Shown here piece by piece: positions 53,284-62,332 of a stretch of 64,000 nt of DNA. A model generated the notes under the pieces. That model saw only the letters and a program-made list of their open reading frames with translations, searched no databases and was not told the origin of the DNA. The translations under genes were made by a program, and so were the position numbers. The stretch's first letter is position 1. Every line of letters begins with the position of its first letter. The DNA is from Blastococcus sp. PRF04-17 (GTDB taxonomy: Bacteria; Actinomycetota; Actinomycetes; Mycobacteriales; Geodermatophilaceae). Location of the stretch: assembly GCF_023016265.1 (NCBI RefSeq), contig NZ_CP095412.1, forward strand, positions 2,232,001 to 2,296,000, read 5' to 3'.

Positions 53284-54186
53284 GTGAGCGCGGGCCACGG
53301 GGGCCGCCGGCGCGCCAAGAAGCACGAGGAGGAGGAGCACGAGAACCACGAGCGGTGGATGGTGTCCTACGCCGACATGCTGACGCTGCTGTTCGTGCTC
53401 TTCGTCGTGCTGTACGCGATGAGCCAGGTCGACAAGGCGAAGTTCGCCGCCCTGGCCGCCGGCCTGAACCAGAGCTTCGGCGGACCCATCACCGTGACCG
53501 CGGGCGCCACGCCGGAGGGCTCCGTGCTCGACGGACTGCCCGGCGCCATCGACATCGCCTCGGCCATCCCGCCGGACCCCACCGTCCAGGACGCACAGGT
53601 CGACAAGGCGGCGGCGGCCGCAGCGGCGGAGCGGGCCCAGCGCGTCGCCGCCGAGGCCGCCGCGGCCTACGAGGACATGTCGGCAGCGCGGGACAGGATC
53701 GAGCAGGCGCTCGAGGCGGCCGGCTACGCCGGAGCGGCCCGCTACGAGATCGACGAGCGGGGCCTGGTCGTGCACATCGTCGCCGACGCCGTCCTCTTCG
53801 ACGCCGAGCAGGCCGTCCTCCGGCCCGAGGGGCGGGCGATCCTCGACGCCGTCGCGCCGACCCTCGCCGAGCTGCCCAACGTCCTCCGCGTCGAGGGCCA
53901 CGCCAACCACCTCGCGGTCACCCCCGGCGGCCCGTGGCCGTCGAACTGGGAGCTGTCCGGCTACCGCGCCAGCACGGTGCTGCGGCACCTCGCCGGTGCC
54001 GGCGTACCCGAGGTGCGCATGTCGGCGACGGGCTACTCCTCCACCCGGCCGCTGGTGCCCGAGTCCGACCCGGACGCGCTGTCGGTGAACCGGCGCGTCG
54101 ACCTCGTCGTCCTGTCCACCGCATCGGCGGAGGCCAACGCGCTCCTGCCGGGCATCGATGCCGCCAACCGGGAGGCCACCCCATGA
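53284..54186 (+). CDS. motB: motor stator protein MotB
   Basis: 300 aa, GTG start. Charged N-terminus, one membrane helix with the ion-binding Asp31 (SYADMLTLLFVLFVVLYAM), helical plug/linker, and an OmpA-type peptidoglycan-binding domain (about 165-285, RVEGHANHLAV, SVNRRVDLVVL). Stop overlaps the fliL start. Confidence 0.96.
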   Translation: MSAGHGGRRRAKKHEEEEHENHERWMVSYADMLTLLFVLFVVLYAMSQVDKAKFAALAAGLNQSFGGPITVTAGATPEGSVLDGLPGAIDIASAIPPDPTVQDAQVDKAAAAAAAERAQRVAAEAAAAYEDMSAARDRIEQALEAAGYAGAARYEIDERGLVVHIVADAVLFDAEQAVLRPEGRAILDAVAPTLAELPNVLRVEGHANHLAVTPGGPWPSNWELSGYRASTVLRHLAGAGVPEVRMSATGYSSTRPLVPESDPDALSVNRRVDLVVLSTASAEANALLPGIDAANREATP

Positions 54187-54647
54187 GCACCAAGACCGAC
54201 GAGACCGAAGAGGCGCCCGAGAAGGGCGGCAAGAAGAAGCTGCTGCTGCTCGGGCTGGTGATCGTGCTGGCCGCCGCGGGAGCCGCGTACTTCTTCCTGT
54301 TCAGCGGTTCCGGGGAGGCGGAGGCCGCCGCCCCGGAGCACGGCGGGTACGTCGCGCTCGAGCCGATCGCGGTGAACCTCGCCGGCGGCGGCTACCTCAA
54401 GGTGGGTGTCACGCTGGACATCACGGCGGAGGCGGCCGCGGGCGGCGGGCACGGCGGTGCCACGATCGACGGCTCCAAGGCCCTCGACCTGATCATCTCC
54501 ACGTTCTCGCAGGCCTCACCGGCGGACGTGACGGGCGCTCGCGAGGCGCTCAAGGAGGCCCTCAAGGCGAAGATCATCGAGGCGTACACCGAGGAGGGCG
54601 TCCCGATGGTCATGAACATCTACTACAACGAGTACGTCACCCAGTAG
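54183..54647 (+). CDS. fliL: flagellar basal body protein FliL
   Basis: 154 aa. One membrane helix (about 19-39), short Glu/Ala linker, then the FliL domain (VALEPIAVNLAGGGYLKVGV, ending YYNEYVTQ). Stabilises the stator. Followed by a strong terminator. Confidence 0.95.
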   Translation: MSTKTDETEEAPEKGGKKKLLLLGLVIVLAAAGAAYFFLFSGSGEAEAAAPEHGGYVALEPIAVNLAGGGYLKVGVTLDITAEAAAGGGHGGATIDGSKALDLIISTFSQASPADVTGAREALKEALKAKIIEAYTEEGVPMVMNIYYNEYVTQ

Positions 54648-54663
54648 CAGCCGAACGACCCGC

Positions 54664-54693
54664 CGCCGGGCCCCCGTCACCGGGGGCCCGGCG
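54664..54693 (+). terminator. perfect hairpin ending the flbD-fliL unit
   Basis: CGCCGGGCCCCCG, loop TCAC, CGGGGGCCCGGCG: a 13-bp stem with no mismatch, 17 bases after the fliL stop. Confidence 0.85.
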
Positions 54694-54769
54694 GAGTCAC
54701 GCAACAGGAACACTGCGCACCACCCGTCACATCCCTCCCGGCCGACCGGAGGGGCTCGGGAGCCGCCGG

Positions 54770-54797
54770 TCAGGGTCCCGCCCGGCTCCGCCGATGA
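54770..54797 (+). promoter_or_regulatory. sigma-28-like promoter for the fliM operon
   Basis: TCAG (54770-54773), 16 bases, GCCGATGA (54790-54797). The -10 overlaps the first fliM ATG (54794), so if real, translation must start further on, for example at GTG 54806 on a leaderless mRNA. Confidence 0.4.
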
Positions 54798-55875
54798 CGG
54801 AGGACGTGACCCAACCCGACAACGGACCCGACCCCAGCCGGGCGGATCCCCAGTCGTCGGACGCGTCACCGCCCGACGCCGCTCCCCCGGCCGCCGGCCC
54901 ATCCCCCGCCACGCCCGCGCCGTCCGCCCCCGGACCGGCCGCGGTGGCGCAGGCCACCGGTACCGGAGCACGTAGCCGCCGCGGTGAAGCGCGCACCTAC
55001 GACTTCCGCCGCCCCACGAAGCTCTCCCGGGACCACGTCCGCGTGCTCCAGGTCGCCCAGGAGTCGTTCGCCCGCCAGGCCACGACGATCCTCACCACCT
55101 TCCTGCGCGCGGGTGCCCGGCTGGAGCTGGTCGGCATCGAGCAGTTCTCGTACGACGACTACCTGGTGACGCTGCCCAACCCGGTGTTCATCTCGACGTT
55201 CACCCTCGAGCCGCTGGCCGGCAAGGGGCTCCTGGCCTACCCGCTGGACATCGCGATGGCCACCGTCGACCACATGCTCGGGGGCTCGGGCAGCGCCGAG
55301 CAGCCGAACCGGCCGATGACGGCGATGGAGACGGCCATCACCAACCACCTGCTGGGCGGCTCCTGGACGAGTTCGCCTCGTCCTTCGCCGCGATCACCGA
55401 GATCCAGCCGGCCCTCAACGGGTTCGAGTACAACCCGCAGCTCGCCCAGGCCGCCGCCGGCTCGGACACGGTCATGGTGGCGACCTTCGCCATGGCCGTG
55501 GGCAGCCGCGAGGGCGAGGCCACCCTGGTGCTGCCGTTCTCGTCGTTCGCGCAGGCGCTGAACAACGCGGCCTCGCCCCAGCTGTCGGAGTCGGCTCTGG
55601 CCAAGCGCAAGCGGGCCACCGAGGCGCTCACCGCCCGGCTCAACCTCGTGCCGGTCGACGTGAGCGTCCGGTTCGCGCCGCTGTCCGTGTCGTCGGCCGA
55701 CCTGCTGTCCCTGTCGATCGGTGACGTGCTCCTGCTGCGCCATCCCCCGGATGCGCCGCTCGAGGTCACCACGAACGACGTGACGTTCGCGTACGCGATC
55801 GCCAGCAACCACCGGCGCCGTCTGGCCGCCGCGATCGTCCCCACCCCGCAAGCCGCCGTGAAGGACTCAGCATGA
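54794..55875 (+). CDS. fliM: flagellar motor switch protein FliM (one-base frameshift)
   Basis: The N-terminus is a Pro/Ala-rich lead of about 65 residues; the EIDxLL-type CheY-binding peptide is not obvious. The core (FRRPTKLSRDHVRVLQVAQE, GLLAYPLDIAMATVDHMLGG) runs to about residue 190, then the frame breaks at 55360-55361. One C restored gives LLGGLLDEFASSFAAITEIQ and continues to the FliN-like SpoA domain (DLLSLSIGDVLLL). About 360 residues. Torque/direction switch ring. Stop overlaps fliN. The N-terminal start is uncertain (54794 or 54806). Confidence 0.85.
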
Positions 55876-56624
55876 CCTCCTCGATGTCAGGGCCCCGCGC
55901 CGACTCGTCCCAGGACTTCCAGACCGTCTCCGCGGTGGTCACGGCGGCCGCCCAGGCAGCCGCCGCCCTCGTGCCCGCGGCGGTGGAGCTCGTGCCCGGT
56001 GCCCCCGTGAACGACCCCGACCGCGTCCCGCTGCCGCCGGCCGCCGCGACCGCGGTCTCGGCCGGGCTGTCCGGGGAGGTCAGCGGCGACGTCGTCCTGG
56101 TGCTGTCCTCCGACGTCGTCGAGGCGCTGGCCAACTCGCCCGTGGGCCCGATGGACGTCGCCGCCGCGCTGCGTCCCGCCCTCGAGGCGGCCGCCGCCAC
56201 GCTCGGCCGGGTCCGCGTGGCCTCGGAGCGCACGGAGGAGCCGCTGTCGGCGCTCGACGGGCTCCGCGACAAGGGCATGTTCGTCGCCGTCCCCCTGCTG
56301 GCCGGCGGCGAGCACCAGGCCACCTTCGCCATCCAGGTGACCCTGCCGACGACGCACACCCAGCGCGGTAGCCTCGACCTCCTCCGGCACGTCGCGATGG
56401 AGGTCACCGTCGAGATCGGCCGGACGCGGATGACCGTGCAGGAGCTCCTCTCCCTGCACCCGGGCGAGGTCGTCGAGCTCGACCGCGCCGCCAGCGCGCC
56501 GGCCGACCTGCTGGTCAACGGCACGCTCATCGCCCGCGGCGAGGTGGTCGTCGTCGACGAGGACTTCGGCCTGCGGATCAGCGAGATCGTCACCGACGCC
56601 GCCCAGGAGCTGGGTGCCGCATGA
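55872..56624 (+). CDS. fliN: flagellar motor switch protein FliN (FliY-like)
   Basis: 250 aa, longer than a plain FliN. N-terminal two-thirds is CheC-like (SGEVSGDVVLVLSSDVVEAL); the C-terminal SpoA domain (about 170-245) has MEVTVEIGRTRMTVQELLSL and LIARGEVVVVDEDFGLRI. No clear CheC phosphatase Glu-Asn motif seen. Part of the switch C-ring. Confidence 0.93.
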   Translation: MTSSMSGPRADSSQDFQTVSAVVTAAAQAAAALVPAAVELVPGAPVNDPDRVPLPPAAATAVSAGLSGEVSGDVVLVLSSDVVEALANSPVGPMDVAAALRPALEAAAATLGRVRVASERTEEPLSALDGLRDKGMFVAVPLLAGGEHQATFAIQVTLPTTHTQRGSLDLLRHVAMEVTVEIGRTRMTVQELLSLHPGEVVELDRAASAPADLLVNGTLIARGEVVVVDEDFGLRISEIVTDAAQELGAA

Positions 56625-57043
56625 CCTGGATGATCATCCGGCTCGTCCTGTCGCTGGCGTTCATCGCCGCGGTCCTGCTGTTCGCCGCGCGCGTGGCCAA
56701 GAAGCGGGGCCTGGGCCAGGGCAACGGCGTCATCGAGATCGTCGCCCGGCAGCGCATGGGCCGGACGAGCACTGTCAACGTCGTCCGGGTCGGCGACGTC
56801 GTGCTCGTCGTGGGGGCCACCGAGGAGCAGGTCACCCTGCTCGCCGAGGTGGACCCGGAGAGCGTCGACCTCGTGCTGCACCCGGCCGCCGCCGACGAGG
56901 ACGGGGACGACGAGCCGGCGGCGCACCGCCCGGCCCTGGTGGCCCGGTCGACGAGCCCGGCTCTGGCCGGCTCGGTCTTCGACCGCAACGGCTGGGGCAG
57001 CCTCGTGAACCAGATGCGCGAGCGGACGGTCCGCCGGTCATGA
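56621..57043 (+). CDS. fliO: flagellar biosynthesis protein FliO
   Basis: 140 aa. One N-terminal membrane helix (about 1-22) and a small beta domain (IEIVARQRMGRTSTVNVVRV, VVLVVGATEEQVTLL), as FliO/FliZ. Helps assemble the FliP ring. Overlaps both neighbours by ATGA. Confidence 0.88.
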   Translation: MTWMIIRLVLSLAFIAAVLLFAARVAKKRGLGQGNGVIEIVARQRMGRTSTVNVVRVGDVVLVVGATEEQVTLLAEVDPESVDLVLHPAAADEDGDDEPAAHRPALVARSTSPALAGSVFDRNGWGSLVNQMRERTVRRS

Positions 57044-57891
57044 CCGCCGCCGCGCGCCCGTCCGTGGCGCCGGGGACCTGGTCGGCGCGTCGTCGGGCAG
57101 CCCTGGTGCTGCTGTTCGCGCTGCTCTGCACCGTGGCGGCCGTCGTCCTCGCCGGTCCCGCCGCGGCGGAGCCCATCGAGCCGACCGCCCCGGTCGACCC
57201 GACGGCACCGGTCGTGCCGGGCGACGGCAACGTCGACATCTCCATCGGGGACGGCTCGCCGAGCAGCTCGATCACCCTGATCCTGGCGATCACCGTGCTC
57301 TCGGTCGCGCCGTCCGTGCTGCTGCTGGCGACGTCGTTCACCAAGATCATCGTCGTCCTCGGCCTGACCCGCAACGCCCTGGGCCTGCCCTCCTCGCCGC
57401 CCAACCAGGTGCTGACGGGCATCGCGCTGTTCCTCACCCTGTTCGTGATGGGGCCGGTGTTCTCCGACATCAACGAGGTCGCGGTCCAGCCCTACATGGA
57501 CGGCGCCATGACGGTGTCGCAGGCCTACGACGCCGGCGTCGTCCCGCTGCGCGGATTCCTGCTCGACAACACCCGTCAGGACGAGCTGAAGCTGATGATC
57601 GGCCTGTCCGGCGAGGCGGCCCCGGCCGACGCGAGCGAGGTCAGCATGACCACCCTGCTGCCGGCGTTCGTCCTCTCCGAGCTCAAGAGCGCCTTCATCA
57701 TCGGCCTGGTCATCTTCATCCCGTTCCTGGTGCTGGACATGCTGGTCAGCGCCGCGCTCATGGCGATGGGCATGATGATGGTGCCGCCGACGATCGTCTC
57801 GCTGCCCTTCAAGCTGCTGCTGTTCGTCGTCGTCGACGGCTGGACGCTGGTCACCACCGCGCTGGTCGGCTCCTACGGCGGGGGCGGCTAG
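57040..57891 (+). CDS. fliP: flagellar export gate protein FliP
   Basis: 283 aa. Signal peptide (about 19-46), Pro-rich lead, then four conserved membrane helices: FTKIIVVLGLTRNALG, LPAFVLSELKSAFIIG, ALMAMGMMMVPPTIVS. Core of the export pore. Confidence 0.97.
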   Translation: MTAAARPSVAPGTWSARRRAALVLLFALLCTVAAVVLAGPAAAEPIEPTAPVDPTAPVVPGDGNVDISIGDGSPSSSITLILAITVLSVAPSVLLLATSFTKIIVVLGLTRNALGLPSSPPNQVLTGIALFLTLFVMGPVFSDINEVAVQPYMDGAMTVSQAYDAGVVPLRGFLLDNTRQDELKLMIGLSGEAAPADASEVSMTTLLPAFVLSELKSAFIIGLVIFIPFLVLDMLVSAALMAMGMMMVPPTIVSLPFKLLLFVVVDGWTLVTTALVGSYGGGG

Positions 57892-57893
57892 CC

Positions 57894-58169
57894 ATGTCCG
57901 ACGCAGACGTCACCGAGATCGCGGCCGAGACCATGATGCTGGCCGCGAAGGTCGCCGCCCCCGTGCTGCTGACCGCCCTGCTGGTCGGCTTCCTGATCTC
58001 GCTGTTCCAGGCCGCGACCCAGATCCAGGAGCCGACGCTCTCCTTCGTCCCGAAGATGATCGCCGTCGCCATCGCCCTGCTGGTCACCGGCAACTGGGTG
58101 CTCTCGGAGCTGGTCAGCTTCACCGAGAGCCTGTTCGACCAGCTGCCGCGGCTGCTCGACCGGACCTGA
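57894..58169 (+). CDS. fliQ: flagellar export gate protein FliQ
   Basis: 91 aa, two membrane helices, with the FliQ motif GFLISLFQAATQIQEPTLSF. Confidence 0.97.
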   Translation: MSDADVTEIAAETMMLAAKVAAPVLLTALLVGFLISLFQAATQIQEPTLSFVPKMIAVAIALLVTGNWVLSELVSFTESLFDQLPRLLDRT

Positions 58170-58174
58170 CGCCG

Positions 58175-58939
58175 ATGGACCTCTCGGTCCCGGCAGTCAC
58201 GCTGGCGGCACTCCTGCTGGGGACGGCGCGTGCCGTCGGGTTCGTGCTGCTGGCCCCGCCGTTCAACTCGCGCACGATCCCCGGGCCGGTCAAGGCGGCC
58301 TTCGCCCTCGCCCTGTCGGTGCTGCTGTCGACGCAGATCGCCCCGTCGCTGCCGGAGCCGACGGCAGGCTTCCTGGCCGTCGCGGCGGTCACCGAGGTGG
58401 TCATCGGGGCGGCGCTGGGGTTCGTCGTCCAGGTGCTGTTCTCGGCCGTGCAGCTGGCGGGCGACCTGCTCGACGTCACCGGCGGGTTCTCGCTGCAGCC
58501 GGCCTACGACCCCCTGTCGATGACGCAGAACTCCTCGATCGGCCGGCTGCACTACCTGCTGGCCATGACGCTGCTGTTCACCAGCGGCGGGCACCTGCTG
58601 ATCGTGAAGGGCTTCGCGACGTCCTACGTCGGACTGCCCGTCGGCGGGGACGTGCCCACCGACCAGATCGCGGCGGTCCTGGTCACCGCCTTCTCGATGA
58701 TGTTCCTGGCCGCGCTGCAGATCGCGGGGCCGATGGTCGCGGTGCTGCTGCTCGCCGACGTCGCGCTCGCCCTGCTCAGCCGGGCCGCACCCGCGCTCAA
58801 CATCTTCGCGTTCGGCTTCCCGGTGAAGATCATGCTCACCCTGACCCTGCTCGGCCTCACCTTCCCGCTGCTCCCGCCCGCGCTGGATGCGCTGATGGAG
58901 CACGCGGCCCGCGCCATGGTCTCGCTGCGGAGCGGGTGA
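58175..58939 (+). CDS. fliR: flagellar export gate protein FliR
   Basis: 254 aa, about six membrane helices. FliR pattern: RTIPGPVKAAFALALSVLL, QLAGDLLDVTGGFSLQ, PALNIFAFGFPVKIML. Completes the FliPQR pore. Confidence 0.97.
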   Translation: MDLSVPAVTLAALLLGTARAVGFVLLAPPFNSRTIPGPVKAAFALALSVLLSTQIAPSLPEPTAGFLAVAAVTEVVIGAALGFVVQVLFSAVQLAGDLLDVTGGFSLQPAYDPLSMTQNSSIGRLHYLLAMTLLFTSGGHLLIVKGFATSYVGLPVGGDVPTDQIAAVLVTAFSMMFLAALQIAGPMVAVLLLADVALALLSRAAPALNIFAFGFPVKIMLTLTLLGLTFPLLPPALDALMEHAARAMVSLRSG

Positions 58940-58942
58940 CCC

Positions 58943-60085
58943 ATGGCCAAGGACGGTCCCGGTGGTGAGAAGACAGAGAAACCGACTCCCCAGCGCCTGA
59001 AGAAGGCGCGCAAGGAAGGGCAGATCCCGCGGACCCAGGAACTGGGGACGTGGCTGGGCGTGGCCGCGGCGAGCGTGCTCCTGCCGATGCTGGTCGGCAA
59101 CGCCTTCGACGAGGTCCGGAAGCTCATCGTGCAGGTCGGCTCGGTCGCCCATTCCCCGGAGCCGGAGAAGCTGTTGATCCTGCTGGGTCAGGCGCTGACC
59201 GCCTTCATGATCACGATCCTTCCGCTGGGCGTCGGCATGATGGTCGTGGGCACCGCCGCGGCGGCCTCGCAGGGCGGCGTCGCCGTCGCCACCAAGTCGA
59301 TGAAGCCGACCTGGAAGAAGCTGAACCCGTTCCCCGGCATGAAGCGGATGTTCGGCACCCAGGGTCTGTGGGAGGCGACCAAGGCCGTGATCAAGACCGC
59401 CGCCCTGGGCACCGTCGTCATCGTCACCAGCGACCGGGCGCAGGAACTGGTCGCGTCGGCCGGTGCGCTGCCGTTGTCGGCGGTGACGACGATGTTCACC
59501 GACTCGGCGATCCTCATGTTCCGGGTCGTCGCCGTCACCGGCCTGGTCATCGCGGCCGCGGACTACCTCGTCGTCCGGAAGAAGACGATGAAGCAGCTGC
59601 AGATGAGCAAGTACGAGATCAAGCAGGAGAACAAGCAGGCCGAGGGTGACCCGTACATGAAGGCGCACCGCCGCGGAGTGCAGCTGTCGATGTCGCGGAA
59701 CCGGATGATGGCCGAGGTCGCCGACGCCGACGTCCTGCTGGTCAACCCCACCCACTACGCCGTGGCACTGAAGTACGACCCGACGAAGGGCGCGCCCCGC
59801 GTCGTGGCCAAAGGCGCGGGCGAGATCGCGACCAAGCTCCGCGAGGTCGCCACGGACGCGCGGGTGCCGCTCGTGCAGGACATCCCGCTCACCCGGGCGC
59901 TGCACGCCTCCTGCGACCTGGGGCAGGAGGTGCCGGCCCAGCTGTTCACCGCCGTCGCCCGCGTGCTCGCCTTCGTCATGCACCTGGGCGCCAAGGGAGT
60001 GAAGGGCGGCTTCCACCGCCCGGGCTTCGAGGCACCGGAGGTCGAGGGCCTGCCGAAGGCGGGGCGGCGCCGCGCGGCCGCCTGA
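58943..60085 (+). CDS. flhB: flagellar export switch protein FlhB
   Basis: 380 aa. Charged start (EKTEKPTPQRLKKARKEGQI), four membrane helices, and the self-cleavage motif NPTH at about 268-271 (VNPTHYAVAL), which switches export from rod/hook to filament proteins with FliK. Confidence 0.97.
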   Translation: MAKDGPGGEKTEKPTPQRLKKARKEGQIPRTQELGTWLGVAAASVLLPMLVGNAFDEVRKLIVQVGSVAHSPEPEKLLILLGQALTAFMITILPLGVGMMVVGTAAAASQGGVAVATKSMKPTWKKLNPFPGMKRMFGTQGLWEATKAVIKTAALGTVVIVTSDRAQELVASAGALPLSAVTTMFTDSAILMFRVVAVTGLVIAAADYLVVRKKTMKQLQMSKYEIKQENKQAEGDPYMKAHRRGVQLSMSRNRMMAEVADADVLLVNPTHYAVALKYDPTKGAPRVVAKGAGEIATKLREVATDARVPLVQDIPLTRALHASCDLGQEVPAQLFTAVARVLAFVMHLGAKGVKGGFHRPGFEAPEVEGLPKAGRRRAAA

Positions 60086-60122
60086 TTTCGCACGGAGCGC
60101 ACGCCGCGGACGCGGGCGGGGC

Positions 60123-60183
60123 GACGATCAGCGGCCCTGATCGTCGAGCGTCCTCCCGCACGGCCGACGGTGAGGGAGGACGC
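60123..60183 (+). terminator. two hairpins after flhB
   Basis: GACGATCA, loop GCGGCCC, TGATCGTC (60123-60145), then GCGTCCTCCC/GGGAGGACGC (60148-60183, 16-base loop). They separate flhB from the flhA promoter region. Confidence 0.6.
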
Positions 60184-60213
60184 CGCACCACGAGGGAGGC
60201 CGACGCCGTGGGG

Positions 60214-60241
60214 TACCGGCCCTCACCGCGGCTGCCGATGA
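60214..60241 (+). promoter_or_regulatory. possible sigma-28-like promoter for flhA-flhF
   Basis: GCCGATGA at 60234-60241 with TACC 16 bases before it, a poorer -35 than the others. A start near 60249 would leave a 38-base leader before GTG 60287. Confidence 0.4.
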
Positions 60242-60286
60242 GGAATGCGTGAGCCAGCTTCCGTCGTGCACCCCGGAGGTGGGCAC

Positions 60287-62332
60287 GTGACGGGCCTGGG
60301 CAAGGCTGCGGTGCCCATCGGTGTCGTGGCGATCGTTCTCATGCTGGTCGTGCCGATGCCGGCCGCCATGCTGGACCTGCTGCTCGGCCTGAACATCACC
60401 GCGTCGCTGCTGATCCTGCTGGTCGCGATGCAGATCAGGAGGCCGCTGGACTTCGCCGTCTTCCCGTCGCTGCTGCTCGTGGCCACGCTCTTCCGGCTGG
60501 CGCTGAACGTCTCGTCGACCCGCCTCGTCCTCACCGACGGGTACGCCGGGAAGGTCATCGAGGCCTTCGGTCACTTCGTGATCGGCGGCTCGCTGATCGT
60601 CGGTCTCGTCATCTTCGTGATCTTGGTGATCGTCCAGTTCGTCGTCATCACCAACGGTGCGGGCCGCGTGGCCGAGGTCGGCGCGCGCTTCACCCTCGAC
60701 GCCATGCCCGGCAAGCAGATGGCCATCGACGCCGACCTCAACGCCGGCCTGATCAACGAGGCGCAGGCGCGCAAGCGGCGCCATGAGGTGACCGCCGAGG
60801 CCGACTTCTACGGCTCGATGGACGGTGCCTCGAAGTTTGTCAAGGGCGACGCCATCGCCGGAATCATCATCACGCTGATCAACCTGATCGGCGGGTTCGC
60901 CATCGGCGTCATGCAGAAGGGCATGGCCCCCGGCGAGTCGGTGTCGACGTACTCGCTGCTCACCGTCGGCGACGGCCTGGTCTCGATGATCCCGGCGCTG
61001 CTGCTCTCGACCGCCACCGGCATCATCGTGACCCGGTCGGCCACCGAGGGCGACATGGGCACGGACCTGCTCGCCCAGCTGGGCCGGTTCAAGCAGCCGA
61101 TGCGGGTCGCCGGCGGCGCCGCCCTGGCGCTGTGCCTCCTTCCGGGCCTGCCGAAGCTGCCGTTCCTGATCATCGGCGCCCTCTTCCTGATCATGGCCTC
61201 GCGCGTGCAGGAGGCACCGGAGGTCGACGAGGAGGCCGAGGCGGCGGCCGCGGCGCTCGAGAACGAGCCCAAGCCCGACTCGCCCGAGGCGATCGCCGAG
61301 AAGATGCGGGTCGACCCGCTGGAGCTCGAGGTCGCCTTCGACCTGGTGGACCTCGTCGACCCGAACCGCGGCGGGGACCTGCTCGACCGGGTCAAGGCGC
61401 TGCGCCGGAAGGTCGCCATGGACACCGGCCTGGTCATCCCGCTGGTGCGCACCCGCGACAACCTCGACCTGCCCGGCTCGCAGTACGTCATCTGGCTCAA
61501 CGGCGTCCCCGCGGCCAAGGGCATCTCCCCGCCCGGCACGATCCTCGCCATCGGCGACAACCTCGACGGCATCCCCGGCAGGTCGACCCGGGAGCCGGTG
61601 TTCGGGCTGGCCGCCAAGTGGGTGCCCGTCGAGCTGCAGCGTCAGGCCGAGATGGCGGGCGCCACGGTGGTCGACCGCTCGTCGGTCATCACGACCCACC
61701 TGGCGGAGGTCGTGCGGCAGAACGCCGCGGACCTCCTCGGTCGCGAGGACGTGCGCCTGCTGGTCGAGATGGTCCGGCGGACGCACCCGATCGTGGTGGA
61801 GGAACTGACCCCCACGCTGCTCACCCTGGGAGAGGTGCAACGCGTGTTGCACGCGTTGCTGGAAGAGGGTGTGTCGATCCGGGACCTGGTGCGCATCTTC
61901 GAAGCACTATCTGTGCGTGCAAAGACGTCCACCGATCTCGACGGTCTCGTCGAGGCGGCACGGGCGGCGCTCGGCTCGGCGATCAGCCATCCGTACGTGA
62001 CACCCGACGAGCGTCTCCACGTCTTCACCCTCGAGCCCGGGTTCGAGCAGCGGCTCCTCGAGTCGGTCCGGCCCAGCGACGCCGGGCTGGTCCTGGCCCT
62101 CGACGCCGGCGCCATCGACGCCCTCGTGTCCGGCTGCAGCGGCCTGCTCGAGGAGGCCGAGCGGTCCGGCCTCTCCCCCGTCCTGGTGTGCTCGCCCCAG
62201 GTCCGCGCCGCTCTCGCGCGGCTGATGCGCCAGGTCCTGCCCCGGCTTCCGGTGATCTCCTATGCGGAGGTCTCCCGGACAGCGCAGATCGAATCGCTGG
62301 GAGTTGTGAGCGGTGCCGTTGCGATCCGTTGA
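60287..62332 (+). CDS. flhA: flagellar export gate protein FlhA
   Basis: 681 aa. GTG 60287 with GGAGGTG before it is preferred over the upstream ATG 60245. Eight membrane helices in the first half with the FHIPEP-type region (RFTLDAMPGKQMAIDADLNA, INEAQARKRRHEVTAEADFY), and a cytoplasmic C domain that docks export substrates and chaperones. Confidence 0.97.
   Translation: MTGLGKAAVPIGVVAIVLMLVVPMPAAMLDLLLGLNITASLLILLVAMQIRRPLDFAVFPSLLLVATLFRLALNVSSTRLVLTDGYAGKVIEAFGHFVIGGSLIVGLVIFVILVIVQFVVITNGAGRVAEVGARFTLDAMPGKQMAIDADLNAGLINEAQARKRRHEVTAEADFYGSMDGASKFVKGDAIAGIIITLINLIGGFAIGVMQKGMAPGESVSTYSLLTVGDGLVSMIPALLLSTATGIIVTRSATEGDMGTDLLAQLGRFKQPMRVAGGAALALCLLPGLPKLPFLIIGALFLIMASRVQEAPEVDEEAEAAAAALENEPKPDSPEAIAEKMRVDPLELEVAFDLVDLVDPNRGGDLLDRVKALRRKVAMDTGLVIPLVRTRDNLDLPGSQYVIWLNGVPAAKGISPPGTILAIGDNLDGIPGRSTREPVFGLAAKWVPVELQRQAEMAGATVVDRSSVITTHLAEVVRQNAADLLGREDVRLLVEMVRRTHPIVVEELTPTLLTLGEVQRVLHALLEEGVSIRDLVRIFEALSVRAKTSTDLDGLVEAARAALGSAISHPYVTPDERLHVFTLEPGFEQRLLESVRPSDAGLVLALDAGAIDALVSGCSGLLEEAERSGLSPVLVCSPQVRAALARLMRQVLPRLPVISYAEVSRTAQIESLGVVSGAVAIR

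Noticed and set aside
48513-55875. Programmed frameshifting in fliK, flgE, motA and fliM
   Set aside because: No slippery heptamer with downstream structure shared by the sites, and each would need the same +1-type correction in genes not known to use it.
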